Source of the DNA: Streptomyces mexicanus
GTDB lineage: Bacteria; Actinomycetota; Actinomycetes; Streptomycetales; Streptomycetaceae
DNA: 64,000 nt
Assembly: GCF_902506575.1 (NCBI RefSeq)
Contig: NZ_LR732544.1
Span: forward strand, 6,085,196 to 6,149,195
Direction: 5' to 3'
Of this stretch, positions 24,471-33,414 are shown piece by piece. The notes below the pieces were generated by a model. It had not been told where the DNA came from, did not search any database, and saw nothing but the letters and a program-made list of their open reading frames with translations. A program made the position numbers and the translations under genes. The first letter of the stretch is position 1; every line of letters starts with the position of its first letter.

Positions 24471-25367
24471 ATGGCCGGCAGTGACAGGAAGGCTCTGGCC
24501 GCCGAGGTCCGCGAATTCCTGAGCACCCGCCGGGCACGCATCACCCCGGAGCAGGCCGGGCTGCCGGTCTACGGCGGGAACCGCCGCGTCGCCGGTCTGC
24601 GCCGCGAGGAGGTCGCCCTGCTCGCGGGCATGAGCGTGGACTACTACGTCCGCCTCGAGCGCGGAAACCTCTCCGGCGCCTCGGACTCGGTACTCGAATC
24701 CCTCGCACACGCCCTGCAGCTCGACGTGGCCGAACGCACCCACCTCTACGACCTGGCCCGCGCCTCCACACCGTCGGGCCGACGGCCCACGGTGACCTCC
24801 TCCCGGGTGCGGCCCACGATCCTACGGCTGCTGGACTCGATGACCGGTGTGCCGGCCTACGTCCGCAACGCCCGCTTCGACATCGTGGCCGCCAACGCGT
24901 TGGGACGCGCGCTGTACGCACCCCTCTTCGACTCGCCGCTGTTCGCCCAGCGCGGGCCGGTCAACAGCGCCCGGTTCATGTTCCTGGACCCGGCGAGCAA
25001 GGACTTCTGGGTCGACTGGGACAAGGGCGCCGACGACGCGGTCGCCTTCCTGCGCACCGAGACGGGCCGGGCACCGCACGACAAGGCGCTGACCGACCTG
25101 ATCGGAGAGCTGACGACCAGGAGCGAGGACTTCGCCCGCCGATGGGCACGCCACGACGTGAAGTTCCACCGCTCCGGCGTGAAGCACCTCCACCACCCGC
25201 TGGTCGGAGATCTCGCCCTGCCCTACGAAGCGCTGGACCTGCCGTTCGACCCCGGCCTGCGCCTCAACTTCTACACCCCCGAGCCGGACTCGAGGGAGCG
25301 GGAAGCCCTCGGCCTGCTCGCCAGCTGGGCGAGCACCGGCACGGTCGTCCCCCACGCAACCGACTGA
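24471..25367 (+). CDS. MmyB-like helix-turn-helix transcriptional regulator
   Basis: 298 aa. HTH segment 'RRVAGLRREEVALLAGMSVDYYVRLERG', then 'LAHALQLDVAERTHLYDLAR'. The C-terminal MmyB-like domain has 'MTGVPAYVRNARFDIVAANALG', 'ARFMFLDPASKDFW' and 'RHDVKFHRSGVKHLHHPLVG'. The start ATG at 24471 lies after GGGGAG. It is divergent from the MFS-AKR-ADH operon and 24 bp upstream of a second aldo-keto reductase on its own strand, so it probably controls both transcription units, likely as a repressor. Confidence 0.93.
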   Translation: MAGSDRKALAAEVREFLSTRRARITPEQAGLPVYGGNRRVAGLRREEVALLAGMSVDYYVRLERGNLSGASDSVLESLAHALQLDVAERTHLYDLARASTPSGRRPTVTSSRVRPTILRLLDSMTGVPAYVRNARFDIVAANALGRALYAPLFDSPLFAQRGPVNSARFMFLDPASKDFWVDWDKGADDAVAFLRTETGRAPHDKALTDLIGELTTRSEDFARRWARHDVKFHRSGVKHLHHPLVGDLALPYEALDLPFDPGLRLNFYTPEPDSREREALGLLASWASTGTVVPHATD

Positions 25368-25391
25368 CACACCAACGAGGAGAACCGCTTC

Positions 25392-26411
25392 ATGCAGTAC
25401 CGATCGCTCGGCCGCACCGGCGTCCAGGTCAGCCCGCTGTGCCTGGGCGCGATGATGTTCGGCCCCTGGGGCAACGAAGACGAGACCGACTCCGTCCGGA
25501 TCATCCACCGCGCCCTCGACGCCGGCATCAACTTCGTCGACACCGCGGACGTCTACTCCGCCGGCGTCTCGGAGGAGATCGTCGGCAAGGCGCTCCAGGG
25601 CCGGCGCGAGGACGTGTTCCTGGCCACCAAGTTCTTCATGCCGATGGACCAGGACGACCCCAACCAGCGCGGCGCCCCCCGCCACTGGATCATGCGCGCG
25701 GTCGAGAACTCCCTGCGGCGCCTGGGCACCGACCACATCGACCTCTACCAGGTGCACCGCCCCAGCCCCGACACTGACGTCGCGGAGACCCTCGGGGCCC
25801 TGACCGACCTGGTCCGCCAGGGCAAGGTCCGCTACATCGGCTCCTCCTCCTACTCCGGCTCGCAGATCGTCGAGGCCCAGTGGGTCTCCCGGGAGCGGCA
25901 CCTGGAGCGGTTCGTGACCGAGCAGCCGCCGTACTCGATCCTGGTCCGCGGCATCGAGGAGGACGTGCTGCCCACCGTGCGCCGCCACGGAATGGGCACG
26001 CTCACCTACAGCCCGCTCGCCGGCGGCTGGCTCTCCGGCCGCTACCGCAAGAACGCTTTCGAGGGGCCTGCCTCGGCGGCGCGTCCCCAGGCCCGCTTCG
26101 ACATGAGCACCCCTGCCAACCGGCGCAAGCTCGACGCCGTCGAGCAGCTCGCCGTCCTGGCGGAGAAGGCCGGTCTCACGCTGATCGAGCTGGCGGTCGC
26201 CTTCGTCATCAACCACCCGGGCGTCACCTCGGCGATCATCGGCCCGCGCACCATGGAGCAGCTGGAGGCGTTCCTGCCCGCCGCCGACATCACGCTCCCC
26301 GCCGACGTGCTCGACGCCATCGACGAGATCGTCGCACCCGGCGTCACGGTCAACCCGGTCGACAACAGCTACGGCGACTTCGAGCTGCGACCCGACCAGC
26401 GACGCCGTTGA
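25392..26411 (+). CDS. Aldo/keto reductase (YajO/Tas-type)
   Basis: 339 aa. Catalytic residues Asp50 and Tyr55 ('FVDTADVYSAG'), Lys80 ('LATKFFM') and His122 ('YQVHRPS') are present. 'YSPLAGGWLSGRYR' and 'PGVTSAIIGPRTMEQLE' place it in the oxidoreductase branch with YajO-like and potassium-channel-beta-like enzymes. CGAGGAG lies 8 nt before the ATG. It is co-directional with and close to the MmyB-like regulator gene, suggesting a two-gene transcript. After its stop, 26412-26605 has no supported gene. Confidence 0.93.
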   Translation: MQYRSLGRTGVQVSPLCLGAMMFGPWGNEDETDSVRIIHRALDAGINFVDTADVYSAGVSEEIVGKALQGRREDVFLATKFFMPMDQDDPNQRGAPRHWIMRAVENSLRRLGTDHIDLYQVHRPSPDTDVAETLGALTDLVRQGKVRYIGSSSYSGSQIVEAQWVSRERHLERFVTEQPPYSILVRGIEEDVLPTVRRHGMGTLTYSPLAGGWLSGRYRKNAFEGPASAARPQARFDMSTPANRRKLDAVEQLAVLAEKAGLTLIELAVAFVINHPGVTSAIIGPRTMEQLEAFLPAADITLPADVLDAIDEIVAPGVTVNPVDNSYGDFELRPDQRRR

Positions 26412-26605
26412 GCGAGGAGAACTTCGGGTGATCACGGACAGTCGGAAGCAGTGGGGAGGGCGAATGCCGATGGCCGACCGTGGTCAGCCTCGGGGGCACG
26501 CCTCCTGGCCGCTGATGCCACCCGGACGGCGCGCAGTTCCTCTTCCTGCGCCGCTTGCACGAGACGCTCCAAACCCACGCCGCGAAGCTGAGCGAGACAC
26601 GTCGA

Positions 26606-27781
26606 TCACCCCTGCGCGGGTGTGCGCGGCTCGGCGACGGGGACGAAGCGGGCGGGTGGGTGGTCGATCGGCAGGTCGGGGCGCCAGGCGGTGAGGATCT
26701 GGGCGCTGCACTCGAACAGGTCCGGGGGCAGGGCGTCCAGAGGCCACCAGCGCCAGTCGCCGACGCTCTCGCCGGGCTGGTCGGCCGGCTCGCCGCGCCA
26801 GCGGGTGACGAGCGCTCCGAAGGTGATGCGGACCACCTCCCCGACCTGGTCGTGGAGCATCCCCAGGAGCCGGACGTCAGCGGGGTCGGCGTGCAGGCCG
26901 GTCTCCTCGGCGAGTTCGCGCACGACTGTCTCCCGCAGCGACTCGCCCGGCTCCACGGTGCCGCCGGGCAGCTCGCGCGTGCCCAGTCGGTGCCGGCCCA
27001 GGAGCAGGCCGCGCGGCCCGAGCAGCACGGCGCCGACGCCCACCGCCGCCCGGGCGACCGGTGGTTTCGCCGTACGGGGACGGGCGGTGATCCGGGCCGG
27101 CCGGTGGGCCTGGAAGAGCCGGTAGGAGGCGTGGTTGTGCTCCTTTGGCGCATCGAGGACGGTGATGCTCCGCACGCGGAGCCCGTACTGCACGAGCAGG
27201 TCCTCCCACAACTCCGCGGTGAGCACCCACATGTGGACGGTGAGGTCACCACCGCCGGCCAGGCGCAGGGTTTCCGGGCGCGGTGTGACGCCGGAAGCGG
27301 GCCCGTGGCCGTCGGAGTCGGTGTGCAGCACGGTGAAGTACAGCCGGCCCCCGGGTTTGAGGGCGGCCGCCAGCGCCGGCAGGAGGCGATGGGGGTCGAT
27401 GAAGTGGATCGTGCTGAGGGAGAGGATGACGTCGTACGGGGCTGCCGCGCTCAGGTGTTCCACGGCGTCCGCGTGGATCAGCCGCAGCCCCGGCACGTCG
27501 GAGCAGTGGGCGCGGGCCCGTTCGATCTGGCTGCGGGAAGCATCGACCCCGTCGACCTGCGCGCCGTGGGCCCGCACCAGGTGCGCGGCGTGCCGGCCCG
27601 GCCCGCACCCGAGGTCCAGGACCCGCAGGCCCTTCAGCTCCCCGAGGATCTCGTCGCCCGGTCCGTCCACCGCGGGACCCCAGGTGATCCGGTCCACTTC
27701 CGGCAGCGGTGTACCACGCCGCAGATGGTGGGTTCCGTAGGCGTTCCAGGCACGCCGTGTCTGGTGTTCGATGTCGCGCAT
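26606..27781 (-). CDS. Bifunctional SAM-dependent methyltransferase/Nudix hydrolase
   Basis: 391 aa fusion. Residues 1-220 form a class I methyltransferase, with SAM motif 'VLDLGCGPGRHAAHLV', acidic 'VDGVDASRSQ', then 'YDVILSLSTIHFIDP' and 'LKPGGRLYFTV'. After a Pro/Arg-rich linker, residues 245-375 form a Nudix domain with the complete box 'GGTVEPGESLRETVVRELAEETGL' read in two parts: 'GGTVEPGESLRET' and 'VVRELAEETGL' (G-x5-E-x7-RE-x2-EE-x-G). The Nudix part should hydrolyse a nucleoside-diphosphate-linked compound. It is the last gene of a set with a second methyltransferase (20 bp upstream) and an ABC exporter. Substrates unknown. Confidence 0.9.
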   Translation of the reverse strand: MRDIEHQTRRAWNAYGTHHLRRGTPLPEVDRITWGPAVDGPGDEILGELKGLRVLDLGCGPGRHAAHLVRAHGAQVDGVDASRSQIERARAHCSDVPGLRLIHADAVEHLSAAAPYDVILSLSTIHFIDPHRLLPALAAALKPGGRLYFTVLHTDSDGHGPASGVTPRPETLRLAGGGDLTVHMWVLTAELWEDLLVQYGLRVRSITVLDAPKEHNHASYRLFQAHRPARITARPRTAKPPVARAAVGVGAVLLGPRGLLLGRHRLGTRELPGGTVEPGESLRETVVRELAEETGLHADPADVRLLGMLHDQVGEVVRITFGALVTRWRGEPADQPGESVGDWRWWPLDALPPDLFECSAQILTAWRPDLPIDHPPARFVPVAEPRTPAQG

Positions 27782-27801
27782 GGTGGCTCCCGTCGTCGAG
27801 G

Positions 27802-28374
27802 TCAGGGGTGGAGTGCGTAGCAGCGCAGCACGTCGAGATCAGCGGTCCGGACGACGGACCATCGCGCGGTGAGCGTCTCGGCCTCTGCGGCCGTGATCCC
27901 GAGGTGACGCGAGGGGTCGCCGCTGTCCCGGCGGCCGGCGATCTCGGTGACGACCCAGAAGACCCCGCCGGGGGCCAGGATCCGTCGGACGCGGTCGAGG
28001 AAGGCCGGCTTGTCGTCGAGCCACCGGTAGACCAGACGGCATGCGACGACAGCGTAGGCCGGGTCGCGCAGGCCACCGAGGTCATCGGCGGCGAAGTCCA
28101 TCAGCTGCCAGGGCGGGCCGTCATCGGCGCGGTCGCGGCGGGCTGCGGCGACGGCGCTGGGCGCGAAGTCGATGCCGGTGGTGCGGTAACCGAGTCGGTG
28201 AAGCCGGCGGGCGAGGGCACCGTCTCCGGTGCCGATGTCGAGAGCCGGCCGTCCGCGGCCCGGTCCGAGGTGATCCGCCAGAAGCTCGGCCTCGGCGCTG
28301 CTGCCCCTCCGGTACCGGCGCCCGCCGGCCCAGAGCGGCTCCCAGTAGTCGGCGCTGGCGGGGGTGTTTGTCAT
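27802..28374 (-). CDS. Class I SAM-dependent methyltransferase
   Basis: 190 aa, a short stand-alone Rossmann methyltransferase. Motif I is 'ALDIGTGDGALARRLHRLG', the acidic post-I residue lies in 'TTGIDFAPSAV', and 'YAVVACRLVYRWLDD' and 'LAPGGVFWVVTEIAG' follow. The beginning 'SADYWEPLWAGG' is common in small Streptomyces methyltransferases of unknown substrate. It sits between the ABC transporter gene and the methyltransferase-Nudix gene on the same strand and is probably co-transcribed with both. Confidence 0.9.
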   Translation of the reverse strand: MTNTPASADYWEPLWAGGRRYRRGSSAEAELLADHLGPGRGRPALDIGTGDGALARRLHRLGYRTTGIDFAPSAVAAARRDRADDGPPWQLMDFAADDLGGLRDPAYAVVACRLVYRWLDDKPAFLDRVRRILAPGGVFWVVTEIAGRRDSGDPSRHLGITAAEAETLTARWSVVRTADLDVLRCYALHP

Positions 28375-28465
28375 CCGGCTCCTCCTGCAAGTGGGCGGGA
28401 CCACCAGGGCCGTGCTCCCGCGCGGCTGACGGGGACGGAGAAAACGGACGGCATGAGAGCACGGG

Positions 28466-30454
28466 TCACGAGGGATCCGCGACGGTGGGGGAGGCGGGAC
28501 GCGGGATGACGGGTGCGGGGGCGTACTGGGCGGCCTGTGCGGTGAACATCGAGGCGTACCGGCCTCGGGCGGCCATGAGGTCGTCGTGGCTGCCGTGCTC
28601 GACGAGTCGTCCGTGGTGCAGGACGTGGATGCGGTCGGCGTGGCGGACGCCGGACATGCGGTGGGTGACCAGGACGACGGCCCGGTTGGGGGCGGCGAGC
28701 CGGCGGATGCGGTCGAACGCGGCGATCTCGGCCTCCGGGTCCAGGGCGGAGGTGGGTTCGTCCACGATGAGCACGCCGTCGGCATCCGAGGTGGAGCTGC
28801 GCCAGTGGGTCCGGGCCAGTCCGATCTTCTGCCACTCGCCGCCGGACAGTTCGCTCGCCCCGCGGAACATCCGGGCCAGCAGGCTGCGCAAGCCGTCGGG
28901 GAGTTTGGCGATGACCGGCCCCGCCCCCGCGTAGTCGACGGACGGCTGGAGGTCGCCGGGCCCGGCGGCCCGGTCCGGTCGGCCGATGCGGATGTTCAAC
29001 GCCGCGGTCACGGGCCAGCGTTGGAAGTCCTGGGTGAGCAGGGTGACGCGCTCGAAGACCTGGGAGCGGTCCAGGGAGGCGATGTCGGCCTCGCCCCACC
29101 GCACGGTCCCGCTCTGCGGCAGGAGCAGGCCGGACAGGATCTTCATCAGCGTGCTCTTGCCGGAGCCGTTCTCGCCGACCACGGCGGTGACCGAACCCAT
29201 GGGCAGGGTGAGGGACACCCCGTCCAGCGCGGGAGTCTCCCGGTCGGGGTAGCGGTAGCCGACCCGGTCGAGGACGATCTGCCGCACCTGTGCCGGGACC
29301 GGGTCGCCTCCGCCGGGCAGCGTGCGCCGTGCCGCCTCGTCCAGGAACCGGGCGTGGTCGCGGACGTACAGGGACTCCTCGTGCAACTGGTTGACGTTCA
29401 TCACCAGCGCGCCCAGGCTCGCCGAACCCGACCGGACGGCGACGACCGCGGTCCCGGCCACCGCCAGACCCATGTGCCCGCTGGAGATCAGCACGAACAG
29501 GGCCGCGTACGTCGCCGCCAGGGCGAGGCCGGACAGCGCGGCGGCCACCCACTCGGTGACCGCCTTGCCGGCGGCCAGCCGCTCCTGCTCGGCCTCGGCG
29601 CTCTCGGCCATCCGCTCGTAGCGGCTGAGCAGGAACGGTCCGACGGCGTGGACGCGCACTTCCTGCGCGGCGGTGCGCTCGGTGAGCAGGTTGCCGATCA
29701 GACGGCCGGCCCGCACGTGCTCGATCCAGCTCATCACCGACACGTACCGTTCCTGCGCCACCCGCATCGCGCCCCAGCCGCGCGGCGCCGCGATCAGGAC
29801 CAGCATCGGCAGCAGGACCGGGTGGAGGACGGTGAGCACGCCGGCCGTGGAGATCAAGGAGATCGTGCCGTTGAGCGCGGCCACGCAGGCGCCGATCATG
29901 CGGCGGGCGGAGCCGGCGCCGTACTGCGCGACGTCGATCAGCCGCCGGAACTCCGGGGCTTCGATGGCCTCCCGCTCCCCCGACGCGGCGGCGGCCAGGG
30001 ACTGGGGGGTGGCGACCCGCTCGACCAGCGGCTCCAGACGGCCGGCCCGCGACGTGGACCAGCCGGCCAGGGCCGAGTTGACCACGGCGGCCCCGGCGGC
30101 GACGAGCAGGCCGGGCAGGACCGCGTGCACCCGCTGTCCGGGGCTGCCGGAGCCGAGCAGCGCGTGCATGACGGCGTTGACCGCGAGCAGCCCGACAGCG
30201 GCGGCGACACCCTGCCCGACCTCGCTGAGGACGACCGCGAGCAGGGCGCGGCGGTCCGCCCGCCACGCCATCCGCAAGGCGCCCCCGACCAGCCCGGGCA
30301 TGGACCGCAGAGCCGACCTCATCGTCAACTCCAGGTGTGCGCCCTCGTGTTCGGACCAGCCGACGTCGTAGCGCAGTGGACCGCCGAACAGTTCCCGCTC
30401 GGCGTCGGAGACCCCCGGTTCGGCCATCCGCACGCGGCCGAAGAACCTCTTCAC
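28466..30454 (-). CDS. ABC exporter with fused membrane and ATPase domains
   Basis: 662 aa from GTG 30454; an ATG at 30427 is the alternative and neither has a strong ribosome site. The N-terminal part has about six membrane segments (residues 55-350). The ATPase follows with Walker A 'VVGENGSGKST', Q-loop 'LTQDFQRWP', signature 'ELSGGEWQK', Walker B 'GVLIVDEPTSALDP' and H-loop 'VVLVTHR'. The C-loop and nucleotide domain fit exporters of lipids, peptides or natural products. No second half-transporter is adjacent, so it may act as a homodimer. With the two methyltransferases it suggests export of a modified small molecule (inference). Confidence 0.9.
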   Translation of the reverse strand: MKRFFGRVRMAEPGVSDAERELFGGPLRYDVGWSEHEGAHLELTMRSALRSMPGLVGGALRMAWRADRRALLAVVLSEVGQGVAAAVGLLAVNAVMHALLGSGSPGQRVHAVLPGLLVAAGAAVVNSALAGWSTSRAGRLEPLVERVATPQSLAAAASGEREAIEAPEFRRLIDVAQYGAGSARRMIGACVAALNGTISLISTAGVLTVLHPVLLPMLVLIAAPRGWGAMRVAQERYVSVMSWIEHVRAGRLIGNLLTERTAAQEVRVHAVGPFLLSRYERMAESAEAEQERLAAGKAVTEWVAAALSGLALAATYAALFVLISSGHMGLAVAGTAVVAVRSGSASLGALVMNVNQLHEESLYVRDHARFLDEAARRTLPGGGDPVPAQVRQIVLDRVGYRYPDRETPALDGVSLTLPMGSVTAVVGENGSGKSTLMKILSGLLLPQSGTVRWGEADIASLDRSQVFERVTLLTQDFQRWPVTAALNIRIGRPDRAAGPGDLQPSVDYAGAGPVIAKLPDGLRSLLARMFRGASELSGGEWQKIGLARTHWRSSTSDADGVLIVDEPTSALDPEAEIAAFDRIRRLAAPNRAVVLVTHRMSGVRHADRIHVLHHGRLVEHGSHDDLMAARGRYASMFTAQAAQYAPAPVIPRPASPTVADPS

Positions 30455-30887
30455 CGGGCGCCCCCCCGCCGGGAGAGGATCAGCGCCGGGGCAGCCGGCG
30501 TGGACCGCCGCCGCGGGAGCGCGGTCGTGGTCGTGAACCTGTGTGTCCCGCGGATACGCGCGCCGCGGTACGCGTCCCTCTCGCCTCCTGCCACGCTGCG
30601 GGGAGTCGCATGCGCCTGTGCCTCGGCCGAAGTCAACGTGGTCCCCCTCGACGGTTGAGTGGCTGCTCCTGCGACTCAACGACTCAGCGGACCGTTTCGA
30701 ACACACGTCTTTCGGACAGGCCGGTAGCCCTGGCAGGGCGCGCGTGCCGGAGAGTGCGGCGTGCATCGACCCTTGCGGTGTCTGGGCCGGGCGCCGGAGC
30801 GGCGGCGGCCGAAACGCCGAGCGCGTCCGCTGCTCCGGCGCCGGGGCGGTGCCTCGGCCCGAAGGGACCGGCTCCTCCCGGGGGTTT
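30455..30887. other. Gene-free stretch upstream of the ABC exporter
   Basis: No ORF with protein-like character, no RNA gene and no convincing hairpin was found. It presumably holds the exporter promoter, but no clear -35/-10 pair can be named. Confidence 0.4.
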
Positions 30888-30894
30888 CGCGGGT

Positions 30895-31008
30895 CAAGTG
30901 TCGTGAGCCCGGGTCGGCCTCGCGGCGGGCGATCGTCAGCGGCAGCCGTCCGCCCGGCTCGCGGTCGCCCGCCAGGACCTCCGCGAGCGCGGGTCCGTAC
31001 TCTGACCG
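30895..31008 (-). pseudogene. Glycoside hydrolase family 3 remnant
   Basis: About 38 codons on the minus strand read 'RSEYGPALAEVLAGDREP' and 'GGRLPLTIARREADP'. This is the conserved end of the GH3 alpha/beta sandwich domain (typically G-x-A-x-A-D/E-V-L-x-G-D-x-x-P-x-G-R-L-P). Neither flank continues as a GH3 protein, and the surrounding frame is low-complexity Arg/Pro. A short remnant of a deleted beta-glucosidase-type gene is the best reading. Confidence 0.45.
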
Positions 31009-31138
31009 GGGAACCAGGTCAAGCGGCGACAGGGGCGGCGCTGCCGCCCGTGCCGGGCGGGCGCGCACCGCCGCTGAGCAGAGCCGCAGCCGGGCAGGGC
31101 GGCGGCGGACGGCAGGGGTGCGCGGGAACGCCCGGCAC

Positions 31139-31714
31139 CTACCGGCCGCTCGCCGAGTCCCCCGCAGCCGGACGCGTCCGCTGACCGGCGGCGCGCAGCC
31201 GGTACAGCACGCTGCGCCGCAACGGCCCCGCGGGCACGCCCGGGTCGTCGAAGTCGTCGGCCGGATCGCGGGTCATGCCCAGACGGTGCATCACCGCCCG
31301 CGACCGGAGATTGGTGGCCGTGGTCACCGCGAGGATCTCCGTCAGCCGCAGCCGCTCGAAGCCGAACGCCAGCGCGGCCCGGGCCGCCTCGGTGGCATAG
31401 CCGTGCCCCCACGCCGGGCGGGCCAGGCGCCAGCCGACCTCCACCCCGGTGAACGGCATTCCCTCCTCCACCGGATCCAGTCCGGCGAACCCGACGAACT
31501 CGCCGGTCGCCCGTACCTCGACCGCCCACCAGCCCCAGCCCCGGCGGTCGAGGTCGGCCTGGAAACGGGCCACGGACGCCTCGCTCTGCTGCCGCGTCAG
31601 GACGTCCGGGAAGTACTGACGGACCTCGGGATCGGCGTTCATCGCCGCCCAAGGGTCGAGGTCGGAGGCCCGCCAGCCGCGGAGTACGAGACGTTCGGTC
31701 GGCAACTCGTGCAT
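31139..31714 (-). CDS. GNAT family N-acetyltransferase (RimJ/RimL-like)
   Basis: 191 aa. It begins 'LPTERLVLRGWRASDLDPW', the usual RimJ/RimL-type opening. The acetyl-CoA pyrophosphate loop region is 'GWRLARPAWGHGYATEAARA', and 'ILAVTTATNLRSRAVMHRLGM' is the conserved helix following the CoA site. The likely reaction is transfer of acetyl from acetyl-CoA to an N-terminal or small-molecule amine. It is monocistronic as seen, with a 371-bp gap before the divergent hydrolase gene. The C-terminal 20 residues are Arg/Pro-rich and probably disordered. Confidence 0.92.
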   Translation of the reverse strand: MHELPTERLVLRGWRASDLDPWAAMNADPEVRQYFPDVLTRQQSEASVARFQADLDRRGWGWWAVEVRATGEFVGFAGLDPVEEGMPFTGVEVGWRLARPAWGHGYATEAARAALAFGFERLRLTEILAVTTATNLRSRAVMHRLGMTRDPADDFDDPGVPAGPLRRSVLYRLRAAGQRTRPAAGDSASGR

Positions 31715-32085
31715 CGCGCCACTGTAAGGACGTCACGCCCGCGAAGCGACCGGATATCCCTCGCCGTCACGCGCCGCGCGGCAGGCGGAGGTGTTTCCGC
31801 ATCGGCGGCTTCGCCACAGGCGTGGGCGGTCAGTTCCCTCCACGCCATGCCGCGCTGGGCGTTCTCGATCGGGTGCAGCCGCCGGGTGTCGTCCAGCGCG
31901 TAACCGAGGCCTCCGCCCTCGCCGGTGGCCTCCGCGTGCCCCGGTTCCGCCCGGCGCGGCTCCCGCGGCCGGCCGCCGGGCGGACCCTGCCCGCGGGCCC
32001 GCTGACCGGCGCTCGGTCCGGTCCGCCCACACCCCGCTGTGCCCTTCCTCTCCCGCTGCGCCGCGCACCCCCGGAGAATCAGGTC
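31715..32085. other. Gap between GNAT and hydrolase genes
   Basis: This 371-base divergent region contains no supported gene. A minus-strand stretch near 31780-31900 reads 'GLGYALDDTRRLHPIENAQ' and 'MAWRELTAHACGEAADAE'. It looks more protein-like than background and might be a remnant or a tiny gene, but I do not recognise it. The hydrolase promoter should lie at its right end. Confidence 0.3.
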
Positions 32086-33399
32086 ATGACCGCAGCCGAC
32101 ACAGCCGACACCGTCACCTACCGCCACAGTGGCCTCGTCTGCACGGACCACACCCTGTCCGTCCCCCTCGACCACGCCCGCCCCGACGGGCCGCGGATCA
32201 CCCTCTTCGCCCGGGAGGTCGTCGCCGAGGGGCGCGAACACCAGGACCTCCCGCGCCTGTTGTGGCTCCAGGGCGGACCGGGATGCCCCGCGGAGCGCCC
32301 CCACGCGGCCACCGCCTGGTTCCGCCGGGCGCTGCGGGACTACCGTGTGGTGCTCCTGGACCAGCGCGGCACGGGCCGCTCCACCCCCGCGGACCGCACG
32401 ACCCTCGCCGACCACCCCGACGCCGCCGGGTACCTCACGCACTTCCGGGCCGACGCCATCGTCCGCGACGCGGAACTGCTGCGCCGCGCCCTGCAGGGCG
32501 ACCGCCCCTGGACCGTCCTGGGCCAGAGCTTCGGCGGCTTCTGCACCCTGACCTATCTCAGCCACGCCCCCGAAGGACTGGAGCAGGCCCTGATCACCGG
32601 CGGCCTGCCCACCCTCACCCGCCACGCCGACGACGTCTACCGTGCCGCCTACCGCCGCCCGCTGGCGCACAACGACGCGTCCTTCGCCCGCTACCCCGGC
32701 GCCCAGCGGCTCGCCGACGCGGTCGCCGCCCACCTCGCCGAGCACGACGTCCGGATGCCCTCCGGCGAGCGCCTGACGGTGCGTCGCTTCCAGACCATGG
32801 GCATGACCTTCGGTATGTCCGCGAGCTTCGACAGCCTGCACTACCTGCTGGAGACCGCCTTCGTCGACACACCTGGCGGCCCCCGCCTGTCCGACGTCTT
32901 CCTCCGCGGGCTGGACGCCGCGCTGTCCTTCGCGACCCGCCCGCTGTACGCCGTCCTGCACGAGCCGGTCTACGCCCAGGGCGGCCGGGCCACCGCCTGG
33001 TCGGCCCACCGTGTCCGCGCGGAGTTCCCGCAGTTCGACGCCGAGGCCGGCGGGCCGCTGCGCTTCACCGGGGAGATGATCTACCCGTGGCAGTTCGAGG
33101 AGGACCCCGCTCTCGTCCCGCTGCGGGACGCCGCCGAAAACCTCGCCCACCGCACCGACTGGCCCGCCCTGTACGACCCGGACCGGCTCGCCGACAACGA
33201 GGTGCCCGTCGTGGCCGCCGTCTACCACGACGACATGTTCGTCGACCGTGAGCACTCCCTGGAGACGGCCGCACACGTCCGTGGGCTTCGGACCTGGGTC
33301 TCCCGCGCCCACGCGCACGACGGCATCCGCACGGACGCCGCCGTGCTCGACCGGCTCCTGGCCATGGCCCGGGGCGAGACCTCCGACTGCACCGCCTGA
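32086..33399 (+). CDS. Alpha/beta-fold hydrolase, S33 (proline iminopeptidase-like)
   Basis: 437 aa. The oxyanion segment 'LLWLQGGPGCPAERP' and nucleophile elbow 'VLGQSFGGFCTL' (GxSxG) match S33 aminopeptidases. 'LDQRGTGRSTPADR' is another family signature. The last part holds 'PVVAAVYHDDMFVD' (acid) and 'SRAHAHDGIR' (probable catalytic His). No signal peptide is seen, so it is cytoplasmic. It likely removes N-terminal Pro or other residues from short peptides. The ATG follows CGGAGA; the frame is open further upstream but is not protein-like. It ends 15 bp from the convergent SDR gene. Confidence 0.92.
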   Translation: MTAADTADTVTYRHSGLVCTDHTLSVPLDHARPDGPRITLFAREVVAEGREHQDLPRLLWLQGGPGCPAERPHAATAWFRRALRDYRVVLLDQRGTGRSTPADRTTLADHPDAAGYLTHFRADAIVRDAELLRRALQGDRPWTVLGQSFGGFCTLTYLSHAPEGLEQALITGGLPTLTRHADDVYRAAYRRPLAHNDASFARYPGAQRLADAVAAHLAEHDVRMPSGERLTVRRFQTMGMTFGMSASFDSLHYLLETAFVDTPGGPRLSDVFLRGLDAALSFATRPLYAVLHEPVYAQGGRATAWSAHRVRAEFPQFDAEAGGPLRFTGEMIYPWQFEEDPALVPLRDAAENLAHRTDWPALYDPDRLADNEVPVVAAVYHDDMFVDREHSLETAAHVRGLRTWVSRAHAHDGIRTDAAVLDRLLAMARGETSDCTA

Positions 33400-33414
33400 C
33401 GGGCAGGCAGCTGC

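Noticed and set aside
26412..26605. Possible gene remnant between the AKR and the Nudix fusion ('FLFLRRLHETLQTHAAKL' in one frame)
   Set aside because: Short, preceded by a stop and no recognised family; not enough to call.
26606..30454. RiPP cluster of the ATP-grasp or lanthipeptide type around the ABC exporter and methyltransferases
   Set aside because: No precursor peptide, ATP-grasp, LanB/LanC/LanM or radical-SAM gene was found nearby.
31780..31900. Protein-like minus-strand stretch 'LDDTRRLHPIENAQRGMAW'
   Set aside because: No start with ribosome site, overlaps GC-rich noise, family unknown; mentioned only in the gap entry.
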